In this document: in pieces, positions 18,601 through 25,810 of the stretch | How positions within the stretch are numbered: position 1 is the stretch's first letter | Layout: each line of letters starts with the position of its first letter | DNA from: an uncultured Clostridia bacterium | GTDB lineage: Bacteria > Bacillota > Clostridia > Oscillospirales > Acutalibacteraceae | Direction: 5' to 3' | Assembly (NCBI GenBank): GCA_944383495.1 | Contig: CALWPT010000011.1 | Coordinates: forward strand, 1 to 57,793 | DNA length: 57,793 nt | Notes under the pieces: generated by a model | Databases searched by the model: none | What the model was told of the DNA's origin: nothing | The model's input: the letters and a program-made list of their open reading frames with translations, nothing else | Made by a program: the position numbers and the translations under genes

Positions 18601-19437
18601 CTTCATGCCCATGGTGGCAATGTCCATCAGCGACACGTTCCTGTGCCGCTCGCCGTACACTTCCTTCCGCGCGGCATAATACGCCTCCAGCGCCTCCTCC
18701 ACCGGGCGGTTCAGGGGGCTTTTCTCAATTTCAATTTCCTCCAGGATCGTGGCAAAGGTGGTGTGGCGGCAGTGATCAGACCAATAGGTGTCGATCACCC
18801 GCAGTTCGGTGACCGACGGATCCCGGCCCTCCGATTGAAAATAGTCCCGGCAAAAGCACAAATCCTGCGCCGTCATAGCCATTTCCATTTTGGCGTGGTA
18901 CGCGGCAATTTCCTCGTCGCTCATGGCGGTAAAGCCCTCCACCACGGCGACGTCCGCCGGCCGGTCGGCGTTCAGGTTCAAGTCCGCAGGCTTGTCCATG
19001 GAAGCAAGGCGGGATTCCACAGGGTTCACCAAATATTCCTGAATTTTCTTCAGCTGCTCCGTTGTTACGCCCTGTAAAGCGTACACCCGGGCCGAGCGCA
19101 CCTGCGGGTAATCCCCCTGAGTCAAGAGCTGGACGCATTGCGCGGCGGAATCGGCCCGCTGATCGTACTGCCCCGGCAGGTATTCCACGGCGAAGACTTG
19201 ATCAGACGCATCCAGCGGCAAAGCCTCGTCATACACATCGTCCACATTGGGTTCGGAAAAAATCGTGTTTCTTGCCCGGTCAAAATCCGCGCCGGTCACG
19301 CCATCCACATCATAACGGTTCCAAAGGCGCAGGCCGATATCCCCGGGCAAGCCCAAAGAATCAATGAGATCCTGCCGGATCTTCTGCGCCTCCACGTCGA
19401 ACCCCGGCTTTTTTTCCACAAACAAGCGTTTTACCAT
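15691..19437 (-). CDS. purL: Phosphoribosylformylglycinamidine synthase, single-chain
   Basis: A 1248-residue large-type FGAM synthase, the fourth step of purine synthesis, using ATP and glutamine. It fuses a PurS-like N-terminal part, a double PurM-like synthase core (HNHPTEIEPFGGAATCLGG, RDGCGGATGSSK) and a C-terminal class-I glutaminase from about 990 with PGTNCEYDTARAFEQAG, FPGGFSGGDEPDGSGK, the nucleophile in GICNGFQAL and HGEGRF. The start is ATG 19437; an in-frame extension to 19503 would begin only a few bases from the predicted transcription start. Clostridia often use this fused form instead of separate purS, purQ and purL. No purine riboswitch is visible. Confidence 0.95.
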   Translation of the reverse strand: MVKRLFVEKKPGFDVEAQKIRQDLIDSLGLPGDIGLRLWNRYDVDGVTGADFDRARNTIFSEPNVDDVYDEALPLDASDQVFAVEYLPGQYDQRADSAAQCVQLLTQGDYPQVRSARVYALQGVTTEQLKKIQEYLVNPVESRLASMDKPADLNLNADRPADVAVVEGFTAMSDEEIAAYHAKMEMAMTAQDLCFCRDYFQSEGRDPSVTELRVIDTYWSDHCRHTTFATILEEIEIEKSPLNRPVEEALEAYYAARKEVYGERHRNVSLMDIATMGMKLLKKRGMLQNLDESEEINACSIEVPVTIDGKTEQWLIQFKNETHNHPTEIEPFGGAATCLGGAIRDPLSGRAYVYQAMRVTGSGDPTVPFGDTMKGKLPQKKITTEAAHGYSSYGNQIGLSTGQVAELYHEGYLAKRLEIGAVVGASPKENVMRGVPAPGDVIVLLGGRTGRDGCGGATGSSKAHDDHSVETCGAQVQKGNPPTERKIQRLFRHPEVAKMIKRCNDFGAGGVCVAIGELADGLRIDLDAVPKKYDGLDGTELAISESQERMAVVLDPSDAERFAALSAQENLEATKVAVVTEQPRLVMEWRGKVIVDMSREFLNTNGVTGKARARITAPMGEDYRNSVPAALAEKSLPEAFVSNLSRLEVASQKGLSERFDSSIGASTVLMPFAGAYQMTPEEAMVAKIPVLKGQTDDATAMSFGYMPRLTQQSPFHGSVWAVMESLSKLAAVGADPLTARLTFQEYFERLHEKPERWGKPAAALLGGFLAQCRMGAAAIGGKDSMSGSFNDLDVPPTLVSFALAMTKASKTMSAAFQGAGGAVVLLPLPAVKETRMPDFEAAKAVYGRLLQWLEDGTVRSASVVKEGGAAAQIAKMAFGNRLGVQFTEQDRALLFAPLSASFVLEMNDPAPALEMGGVVLGKTIKEPEFRFADETVGMAQALEAYCGKLESVFPTKAQPKAAVRASIPLFAERNGRGPSVKAARPNVFIPVFPGTNCEYDTARAFEQAGAQAEILVVKNLTPAAIEETIEAMVKAVNRAQIIMFPGGFSGGDEPDGSGKFIATTFRNPRLKEAAHRLLQERDGLMLGICNGFQALIKLGLLPYGEIREQLPDDPTLTFNTIGRHVSQMVYTRVTSVKSPWLSLCSAGDVHTIPVSHGEGRFVANAEWIERLSRGGQVATQYVGLDGKPAQEMPFNPNGSVCAIEGITSPDGRILGKMGHSERKNRECYKNVPGAKDQKLFEAGVLYFQ

Positions 19438-19513
19438 ATGTATTTCATACCCTTCCGGTTGATTTCCGCCCTGCGGCAGACATTGTTTTTCTGCAAAGGC
19501 CAACTGTTTTTTT

Positions 19514-19542
19514 ATTTTACCATAGATTCAGTCGTTTAGCAA
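19514..19542 (-). promoter_or_regulatory. Promoter of purL
   Basis: Minus strand: TTGCTA at 19537-19542, 17-base spacer and TAAAAT at 19514-19519, leaving a leader of about 70 bases before ATG 19437. Confidence 0.65.
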
Positions 19543-19611
19543 ATGGGTTTTATCAGAGCAAATTGCGATAATTCAAAGTGAAATCCCGGGCTGAAGCATG
19601 CGCCCAACCGC

Positions 19612-19658
19612 GCAAAAACGCTCCCCGGCAGCTTGCTGTTTGCGGCAAAGAGCGTTTT
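19612..19658 (-). terminator. Terminator downstream of ung
   Basis: On the minus strand AAAACGCTC and GAGCGTTTTT pair around a GC-rich inner hairpin (GCCG...CCGG) and end in a T-run. It lies between the ung stop and the purL promoter. Confidence 0.75.
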
Positions 19659-19692
19659 CCATTCCGAAACGGGCCCCGGCGTTTTTCCCAGA

Positions 19693-20367
19693 TCAGAGGT
19701 TGGGGATCTGCCAGTCCACCGGCCCCTTGCCCATCTCCCCCAGAAGGGCGTTGGTTTTTGAAAAATGCCGGCAGCCAAAGAATCCGTAGCCCGCCGACAT
19801 GGGGCTGGGATGCGGCGCTTCCAGCACCCGATGGGCGGGATTGCTGATCAGCGGCTTTTTTTCCCGGGCGTTGCGCCCCCATAAAAGAAAGATCATTGGA
19901 TCCGCCCGTTCATTAAGCAGGGATATGACATGGTCTGTAAATTGCTCCCATCCCATGCCCCGATGAGAATTGGGCGCTCCTGCCCGAACCGTCAGCGCTG
20001 CGTTCAGCAAAAGCACTCCCTGCCGGGCCCAGGGCTCCAGATACCCGTTGTTGGGAATATAGCATCCCACATCGGTTTGCAGTTCCCTGAAAATATTGAA
20101 TAAGGACGGGGGGATGTCCACGCCCTTTTGAACCGAAAAGGCAAGCCCATGGGCCTGTCCCGCCCCATGATAAGGATCCTGCCCTAGGATTACTGTCTTC
20201 ACATCCCGGTAGGGGGTGAGCTTCATGGCATTGAAAATATCGGTCATGGCGGGATAAACCGTTCGGGTTGCGTATTCCCGCTTTAAAAAGGCGCGAAGTC
20301 TTTGGTAGTATTCCTTCTGGAATTCCGATTGCAGCAGATCGTCCCAGTCGTTTGCAAAATGAACCAA
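19693..20367 (-). CDS. ung: Uracil-DNA glycosylase, family 1
   Basis: A 224-residue base-excision repair enzyme removing uracil from DNA. The catalytic water-activating loop [18 protein letters not shown] and the minor-groove loop [13 protein letters not shown] are intact, and [10 protein letters not shown] matches the strand before the latter. Length is normal for the family. Translation starts at TTG 20367 with AAGGAGG seven bases upstream; no ATG is available nearby. It is a single gene divergent from the ZIP transporter. Confidence 0.95.
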   Translation of the reverse strand: MVHFANDWDDLLQSEFQKEYYQRLRAFLKREYATRTVYPAMTDIFNAMKLTPYRDVKTVILGQDPYHGAGQAHGLAFSVQKGVDIPPSLFNIFRELQTDVGCYIPNNGYLEPWARQGVLLLNAALTVRAGAPNSHRGMGWEQFTDHVISLLNERADPMIFLLWGRNAREKKPLISNPAHRVLEAPHPSPMSAGYGFFGCRHFSKTNALLGEMGKGPVDWQIPNL

Positions 20368-20663
20368 TAAAAAACCTCCTTAACGTTCAAAACAGCGTTT
20401 TACTATTTCTTTCTTCAAGAGCTGGCGCGCCCGTAAGCCCTCAAATACACCCAGTTGTATGGATCAATGCGATTTCACGGCTGAAAAGAAACGGGACAAA
20501 AGTTTCCTGTCCGCATAGAATGGCGTAGAACCGAAGCTACGGTTTAAAAACAGCGGGTTATCAAAGCAGCCGGTTACATAAACACCGCCGGGTGAAATCC
20601 GGTTTCCTTCATCCGGCTGGTTTTACCCAGCCTATGATGCCCCGATATTCGGAGGTGACGCAA

Positions 20664-21464
20664 GTGACGGAGTTCAACCCCGTTTTGCTTGCACTCATCG
20701 GCACAGGCTTTACCTTTGCCGTAACAACGGCCGGAGCGGCCATGGTCTTTTTCATGCGTAAGGATCAAAATCCACGCACACAGCGGGTTTTTCTCGGATT
20801 TGCCGCAGGCGTTATGATCGCCGCCTCGGTCTGGTCCCTGATCATGCCGGCCATCGAAATGGCAGAAGAAAACCACATGATCAGCTGGATCCCGGCGGGA
20901 GGCGGATTCCTTTTAGGCGGCTTGTTCCTTTTGGCTTTGGATAAGCTAATGCCGCAGCTCTACGCCACCCTGACCCGCAAATCAGAAGGCTTTACAAGCT
21001 CTGTCAAGCGCACGGCGATGCTCATTTTCGCCATCACCCTGCACAACATTCCCGAGGGCATGGCCGTCGGCCTGGCGTTTGGGCTGGCGGGCATCGACCA
21101 ATCCCCCGCCACCCTCGCCGGCGCGATGGCGCTGGCAGCGGGAATCGGGCTGCAAAATTTTCCCGAGGGAGCCGCGGTTTCCCTGCCGCTGAAAAAAGAA
21201 GGCTTTTCCAAGCTAAAGTCCTTTTCCTTTGGTGCAATGTCGGGCATTGTGGAACCCATTGCAGGCATGTTCGGCGTACTGCTGGCCACTACCGTCGTTG
21301 GGATTATGCCCTGGATGCTGTCCTTCGCGGCGGGTGCGATGATTTTCGTCGTTGCCAAGGAGCTGATCCCAGAGGCCCATACCGAAGAACAGTCCAGCGC
21401 GGGTACGGTAGGCGTCTTGGCGGGCTTTCTTATCATGATGATCCTGGACGTGGCCCTGGGGTAA
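20664..21464 (+). CDS. ZIP-family divalent metal transporter
   Basis: A 266-residue membrane protein with about eight transmembrane segments, likely importing zinc or another divalent metal. The ZIP signature metal site is present: HNIPEGMAVGLAFG in the fourth segment and NFPEGAAVSLPL in the fifth; the latter has Asn where some relatives have His. A charged loop follows the third segment (LTRKSEGFTSSVKR). The start is GTG 20664, fixed by GGAGGTGA at 20651-20658; upstream in-frame ATGs lack a site. It has no partner genes. The leader (20400-20650) folds into several hairpins but matches no riboswitch I know. Confidence 0.9.
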   Translation: MTEFNPVLLALIGTGFTFAVTTAGAAMVFFMRKDQNPRTQRVFLGFAAGVMIAASVWSLIMPAIEMAEENHMISWIPAGGGFLLGGLFLLALDKLMPQLYATLTRKSEGFTSSVKRTAMLIFAITLHNIPEGMAVGLAFGLAGIDQSPATLAGAMALAAGIGLQNFPEGAAVSLPLKKEGFSKLKSFSFGAMSGIVEPIAGMFGVLLATTVVGIMPWMLSFAAGAMIFVVAKELIPEAHTEEQSSAGTVGVLAGFLIMMILDVALG

Positions 21465-21494
21465 AAAGCCTCCCTGTGTCCATACACGCCGCAT

Positions 21495-21530
21495 AAAGCC
21501 ATGGAGCCCATGTCCGGCTCCATGGCTTTT
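21495..21530. terminator. Bidirectional terminator after the ZIP gene
   Basis: AAAGCCATGGAGCC (21495-21508) pairs perfectly with GGCTCCATGGCTTT (21516-21529) around CATGTCC, with T-rich ends on both strands. It separates the ZIP gene from the convergent M24 peptidase gene. Confidence 0.85.
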
Positions 21531-21553
21531 ACGTCCGCCGCCGCGCCGTTTTA

Positions 21554-22621
21554 TTACAGCTCAAGCAAGGTTTTATCAACCGCGGTAAAATTATAAACCC
21601 CATCTTCTTCCACAGCGACCATGTCTTCAATGCGCACACCGAAACGGCCTTCTAGGTAAATACCCGGCTCCACCGTCACCACCATGCCGGGGCGCAGGAT
21701 CGTTTCATCCGCCGTGTTGAGGCAGGGAGACTCATGAATTTCCAGTCCCACCGAATGGCCCGTGCCATGGCCAAAGCATTCGCCGAAGCCTTCCCGGGAA
21801 ATGATTTCCCGGGCTATTGCGTCCCCGTCTTTTCCGGTCATTCCCGCCTTTAACCGCGCTAGAACCGCTGTCTGCGCCTCCAGCACGGCGCCGTAAATCC
21901 GCCGCTGTTCCGGCTTCACCTTGCCAAGCGCCACCGTTCGGGTCATATCAGAGCAATAACCATCTAATTTTGCTCCCATGTCAAAGGTGATAAAATCCCC
22001 CGGCTGAACTTGGTAAGCGGAAGGCTCCCCATGGGGCAGGGAGGAATTGGGCCCTGCCACGCAAATGGTTTCAAAGGCTAGCTCAGCGCCCTCCCGGCGG
22101 AAAAAGCAATCAATTTCGGCCGTCAGCGTTCGTTCCGTCACGCCGGGCCGGATCCGATTCAGAGCATGGACAAACGCCGCTTCCGTCACCTGCTGGGCGG
22201 CGGCGATCTTATTGCGTTCCTCCGGTGTTTTTACCGCCCGCAGCTCTCCGATCAGCCGATCCAGCTTTCCATCCCAAACCACCTGGCAGGGCAGCTCTTT
22301 TTCCAGACGCGTGGCCCGGGCCACCGGCTGCCACTGGGCCTCGATGCCCAGAGAAGATATGCCCCATTCCCGGCACACTTCCCGGGCCGCGGCAAGAAAA
22401 TCCCGGGCCTGCCGGGTTTGAAGGCCGGGCCGGGCCGCCGCCTGCTTTGCCATTTCAAAGTACCGAAAATCCAGGAGGTGCACCGCCCTGTCCGCGGACA
22501 CGAGCAGCATGCCCGCGCTGGAATGAAATCCGGTAAAATACCGGCGGTTGACGGGCGATTCAATGAGCGCGCATTCCGCGCCTGTCTCTCCCAGCCGGGA
22601 CATTAGCTTTTGCAAAGGCAT
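21554..22621 (-). CDS. M24 family Xaa-Pro aminopeptidase/dipeptidase
   Basis: A 355-residue cytoplasmic metallopeptidase that probably removes N-terminal residues from Xaa-Pro peptides. The N-terminal creatinase-like domain (about 1-125) precedes the pita-bread catalytic domain, whose five dimetal ligands are visible in FDMGAKLDGYCSDMTRT (two Asp), GHGTGHSVGLEIHESP (His), VEPGIYLEG (Glu) and VRIEDM (Glu). ATG 22621 lies seven bases from AAAGGAGG; a GTG one codon earlier is closer and less likely. It is the last gene of a possible coaX/S-component/peptidase run. Confidence 0.92.
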   Translation of the reverse strand: MPLQKLMSRLGETGAECALIESPVNRRYFTGFHSSAGMLLVSADRAVHLLDFRYFEMAKQAAARPGLQTRQARDFLAAAREVCREWGISSLGIEAQWQPVARATRLEKELPCQVVWDGKLDRLIGELRAVKTPEERNKIAAAQQVTEAAFVHALNRIRPGVTERTLTAEIDCFFRREGAELAFETICVAGPNSSLPHGEPSAYQVQPGDFITFDMGAKLDGYCSDMTRTVALGKVKPEQRRIYGAVLEAQTAVLARLKAGMTGKDGDAIAREIISREGFGECFGHGTGHSVGLEIHESPCLNTADETILRPGMVVTVEPGIYLEGRFGVRIEDMVAVEEDGVYNFTAVDKTLLEL

Positions 22622-22673
22622 CACAAAGCCTCCTTTCTCCGCCGTCTGCCGCGAATGCAGGCCACGGCGGAAC

Positions 22674-22694
22674 GGGCCGGCGATTCGCCGGCCC
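22674..22694. repeat. GC-rich perfect inverted repeat
   Basis: GGGCCGGCGA pairs with TCGCCGGCCC across a single central base, between the S-component stop and the peptidase ribosome site. There is no T-run on either strand, so it is not a standard terminator; it may be an mRNA processing or stability element. Confidence 0.5.
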
Positions 22695-22706
22695 TCAGAT
22701 ACATCA

Positions 22707-23336
22707 TCACTGCGTGATTCGCTTCACAACTGTGCTCAACAGCTTTGAAACAGGGAAAGAAATAAACACACACGCAGCCGCTTCCACCAGCCCATTTATC
22801 CCAACAAACAGCACAATAAACATTATAACGTTGGATGCATGCAGCTGGTTCGCCATATTCTGAATAAACGCAGTATGATAAAAACACAGACACAACGCCG
22901 TCATAAACAATACCGTGTTCAACACGGCCGCCGCTATACTGCCGACGCCAAAGCAAAGAACTCCCGTTTTGTCTACCTTGGCAACCGCCCGAAAGATCAG
23001 CCCTGTCAACAGGCCGACCAGCACGCGGGGGACAAAGCACACAATGAACGTCAGCCACGGATTAATCGACCTCAAAGCAGCGCCAAAGGCGCTCGCCCCC
23101 AAAATTCCATAACACTGCGCAAAGCTGGTCAATCCCCATATACCGCCTAAAAAGGCGCCGGCTTTTGGACCAACCGTCATCGCGCCAAAGGCTACCGGAA
23201 GCATTAAAAACGTAATTTCCAAACCCGCCGTTTTCAAATACCCCAAAGGCGTTACGGTCATGAGCAAAATCAACGCCGTGAAAATGGCTGTCAAGGTTAA
23301 ACGGACAATGCTTTGAGATGTGTTTGCTTTTTTCAT
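22707..23336 (-). CDS. ECF transporter S-component, possibly pantothenate
   Basis: A 209-residue integral membrane protein with about six hydrophobic segments, the substrate-binding subunit of an energy-coupling-factor vitamin importer. It begins with a lysine/serine-rich stretch and VRLTLTAIFTALILLMT, the conserved first helix that docks to the shared EcfT; the EcfA/EcfT module is not in the window. Its gene follows coaX (type III pantothenate kinase) by about 108 bases. That placement suggests pantothenate as substrate, but the S-component sequence alone does not prove it. ATG 23336 has AGGAGG nine bases upstream; an in-frame ATG 16 codons earlier does not. Confidence 0.85.
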   Translation of the reverse strand: MKKANTSQSIVRLTLTAIFTALILLMTVTPLGYLKTAGLEITFLMLPVAFGAMTVGPKAGAFLGGIWGLTSFAQCYGILGASAFGAALRSINPWLTFIVCFVPRVLVGLLTGLIFRAVAKVDKTGVLCFGVGSIAAAVLNTVLFMTALCLCFYHTAFIQNMANQLHASNVIMFIVLFVGINGLVEAAACVFISFPVSKLLSTVVKRITQ

Positions 23337-23444
23337 ATTCAATTTCCTCCTGCTGCTGTTCCCGTAAGCCAGGATACAGCGCATATTTATTAGAAGGGAA
23401 AAAACGCCCGCCTTTTCCCATCCAATCCAAAACAGAGCGCCGTC

Positions 23445-24212
23445 TTATTGCTGATTGCGCTCATAAATGAGCCGCAGGCCCTCCAACAGAAGCGACCCAT
23501 CCAAAATGACATCCCGGCGGCAGCTTTTCACCACCTCGGGCGCCAACCCGCCTGTAGCCACCAGCGTCGTTTTCTCCCCCAGTTCGTCTTCAATCCGGTC
23601 GGCCATACCATCCACCATGGCGGCGGCGCCGCAGAGAAGACCTGATTTCATACAGTCCACCGTGTTTGTTCCAATCACCTTGGCCGGCGTTTCCAGGGAA
23701 ATATGCGGCAGCTGGGCGGTGCGGGAGGTCAGCGCATCCAGAGAAACACCCACCCCCGCGCAGATGGTGCCGCCCAGGAAATTCCCGGTGCGGTCCAAAA
23801 CGCTGATGGTGGTAGCAGTGCCCAGATCATAAACAATACACGGCAAGGAATATTTAGCAATTGCCGCTACCGCGCCCGCTACCATATCCGCCCCCAGTTG
23901 GGCGGGATTGTCAATTTTAATATTCAGCCCTGATTTGACCCCAGGGCCCACAGACAGCGGCTCAAAGCCGAACAGCCGCGTCACCGCCTGCTTTAAGGAG
24001 GCGCTCAGGTTGGGAACCACCGAGCTGATGACTGCACCGGTGAAATCCCCCGGCGTATACCCGTTCAGCTCGATCATGTCCTTCAGCTCAATGGCGTACT
24101 GATCCCCGGTGCGTTTCCGGTCGGACGCCAGCCGCGTTTCAAAGGCCAGAGTGTCCCCCGAAAAAGCCCCTAAGGTAATATGGGTATTTCCAACGTCAAA
24201 AGCCAGCAGCAA
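23445..24212 (-). CDS. coaX: Type III pantothenate kinase CoaX
   Basis: A 255-residue kinase for the first step of coenzyme A synthesis, phosphorylating pantothenate. It belongs to the ASKHA fold: phosphate-1 loop LLAFDVGNTHITLGAF at the N-terminus, the catalytic segment NPAQLGADMVAGAVAA with its Asp, DLGTATTISVLD and the second phosphate loop LVATGGLAPEV. It is insensitive to CoA feedback in known members. The start is TTG 24212 with GGAGG upstream. The following S-component gene probably feeds it with substrate. Confidence 0.94.
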   Translation of the reverse strand: MLLAFDVGNTHITLGAFSGDTLAFETRLASDRKRTGDQYAIELKDMIELNGYTPGDFTGAVISSVVPNLSASLKQAVTRLFGFEPLSVGPGVKSGLNIKIDNPAQLGADMVAGAVAAIAKYSLPCIVYDLGTATTISVLDRTGNFLGGTICAGVGVSLDALTSRTAQLPHISLETPAKVIGTNTVDCMKSGLLCGAAAMVDGMADRIEDELGEKTTLVATGGLAPEVVKSCRRDVILDGSLLLEGLRLIYERNQQ

Positions 24213-24425
24213 GCAAGCCGCCTCCTATCCTTCATTCTATTCGGGCCGTTCATCTGGAGCGGCAATGGAACGAAAACTCCATTACACAGTCAGTATACGA
24301 AGCCGCGTCACGCCGCACTACGGAATAACCGATAGGCCCCAAATTGTCAACCCGCTCTGGTTGCGCCCTTTTGCAGCGCGCCAAAACAACAGTCCCTTAC
24401 AAAGCAGAACGCGCCCTTCAATCCA

Positions 24426-25553
24426 TTACAGGCTTTCCGCCTTTTGATGAACAGATTTGAGCAGCGCCGGAATATCCAAATTCTGCGGGCATTTCTGCGC
24501 GCAGGCTCCGCATTCCACGCAGGCCGTGGCCTGCTTCTCCCTAGGAATTTCATGCAGATACCGCCATGTCAGTTCCCTGGGGTTGTTAAATTTTACGTAC
24601 CCGTCGTACAGCCGGAAGGCAGCGGGAATATCCACCCCCTGCGGGCATATGGAAACGCAGTACCTACAGCCAGTGCAGCCAGTCAGCGGCAGACGGTTCA
24701 TAACGTCCACCGCCTGATTCAGTACCGCCTGATCCTTTCCCTTCAAAGGTTTAAAATTAGTGAAGGTTTTGATATTATCATTTAGCTGCTCCATGTTGCT
24801 CATTCCGCTGAGCACCACCTTAACGTCCGGCAGCGTGGCGCAAAACCGCAGCGCCCAGGAAGCGGGGGAAGCGGTGGGATCCGCGTCCTGAAACACTTTG
24901 ACCACCTCGGGGTTCATCATGGCCAAATTTCCGCCTCGCACAGGCTCCATTACCACCACGGGAATGCCCCGTCGTTCACAGGCTTCGTACATTTTTCCCG
25001 CGCCGATAGCCGTCCAGTCATGATAATTCAGCTGCAGCTGGACAAAATCAAACATGCCCTCGCTCTCAGAAAGGATCTGCTCCAGCACCTCCGGGCTGTC
25101 ATGATAGGAAAAGCAAAGATGCTTGATCCTGCCCTGCTCCCGCAGGCCCTTGACATAATCCAGAATACCCGTTTCCCTGCAGTGGCTCCAGCCCTGTTGT
25201 CCAATGCCGTGCAGCAGGTAATAATCCACATAGTCCGCCTGCAAACGCTGGCACTGGGTAGAAAAAATCTTTTCCGCGTCTTTGGCGCTCCTACAGTCTC
25301 CAAAGGGAAGCTTTGTGGCAATATAAAAGGTCTCTCTGGGATAGCGGGCGCACAGCGCCTCCCCCACAAAGGCTTCCGATTCGCCCCCGTGGTAAAACCA
25401 AGCGGTATCGTAATAATTAATCCCGGCTTCCATGGCCCGGTCTACCATGGCGGCAGCCGCCTCCCGGTCAATTTTCCCGTCCTTTTGCGGCAAACGCATC
25501 ATGCCCAGGCCCAAGGCGGACACCCTGTTCCTGCCTAACGTATTCATCAGCAT
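24426..25553 (-). CDS. Aldo/keto reductase fused to a 2[4Fe-4S] ferredoxin domain
   Basis: A 375-residue oxidoreductase. Residues 1-270 form an AKR barrel (ALGLGMMRLPQKDGKID, YYDTAWFYHGGESE with the catalytic Tyr, later LPDVKVVLSGMSNMEQL). The C-terminal 90 residues carry ferredoxin-type clusters CTGCRYCVSICPQGVDIP and CVECGACAQKCPQNLDIP. This fusion is common in anaerobes and is annotated as a general AKR; its substrate and electron partner are unknown. GGGGAG precedes the ATG. It is a single gene. Confidence 0.92.
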   Translation of the reverse strand: MLMNTLGRNRVSALGLGMMRLPQKDGKIDREAAAAMVDRAMEAGINYYDTAWFYHGGESEAFVGEALCARYPRETFYIATKLPFGDCRSAKDAEKIFSTQCQRLQADYVDYYLLHGIGQQGWSHCRETGILDYVKGLREQGRIKHLCFSYHDSPEVLEQILSESEGMFDFVQLQLNYHDWTAIGAGKMYEACERRGIPVVVMEPVRGGNLAMMNPEVVKVFQDADPTASPASWALRFCATLPDVKVVLSGMSNMEQLNDNIKTFTNFKPLKGKDQAVLNQAVDVMNRLPLTGCTGCRYCVSICPQGVDIPAAFRLYDGYVKFNNPRELTWRYLHEIPREKQATACVECGACAQKCPQNLDIPALLKSVHQKAESL

Positions 25554-25750
25554 GCCGGTAATCTCCCCATCTTCTATTCACGGTCATTATACCAGTTCTC
25601 CGCCCCCTCGTCAATAGGGAGCCTGTTTTGCATACGCCTAAGGCGCGGCCGAGCCGCCCCGCGATTGTTGGCAGGAACCTTACAATCCCCCGTACGCCCT
25701 TGGCAGCGTGTTTTCAGCTTCAACACTGTTATTGGCGCTTTCTTGATCTG

Positions 25751-25780
25751 AAACGGCGCAGCCTTTGGCTGCGCCGTTTT
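25751..25780. terminator. Bidirectional terminator at the end of the glycogen operon
   Basis: AAACGGCGCAGCC (25751-25763) and GGCTGCGCCGTTT (25767-25779) pair perfectly around a TTT loop, about 30 bases past the EF-G-like stop codon. Confidence 0.85.
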
Positions 25781-25810
25781 CCTATTCCTTGCTCCTTTTT
25801 GGCGTTTCCC

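Noticed and set aside
17959..19077. 372-codon plus-strand frame opposite purL
   Set aside because: Antisense of a conserved enzyme with typical shadow composition (His/Gly/Arg-rich).
20400..20660. Possible metal riboswitch before the ZIP gene
   Set aside because: Several hairpins are visible, but the conserved loops of the Mn, NiCo or cobalamin classes are not.
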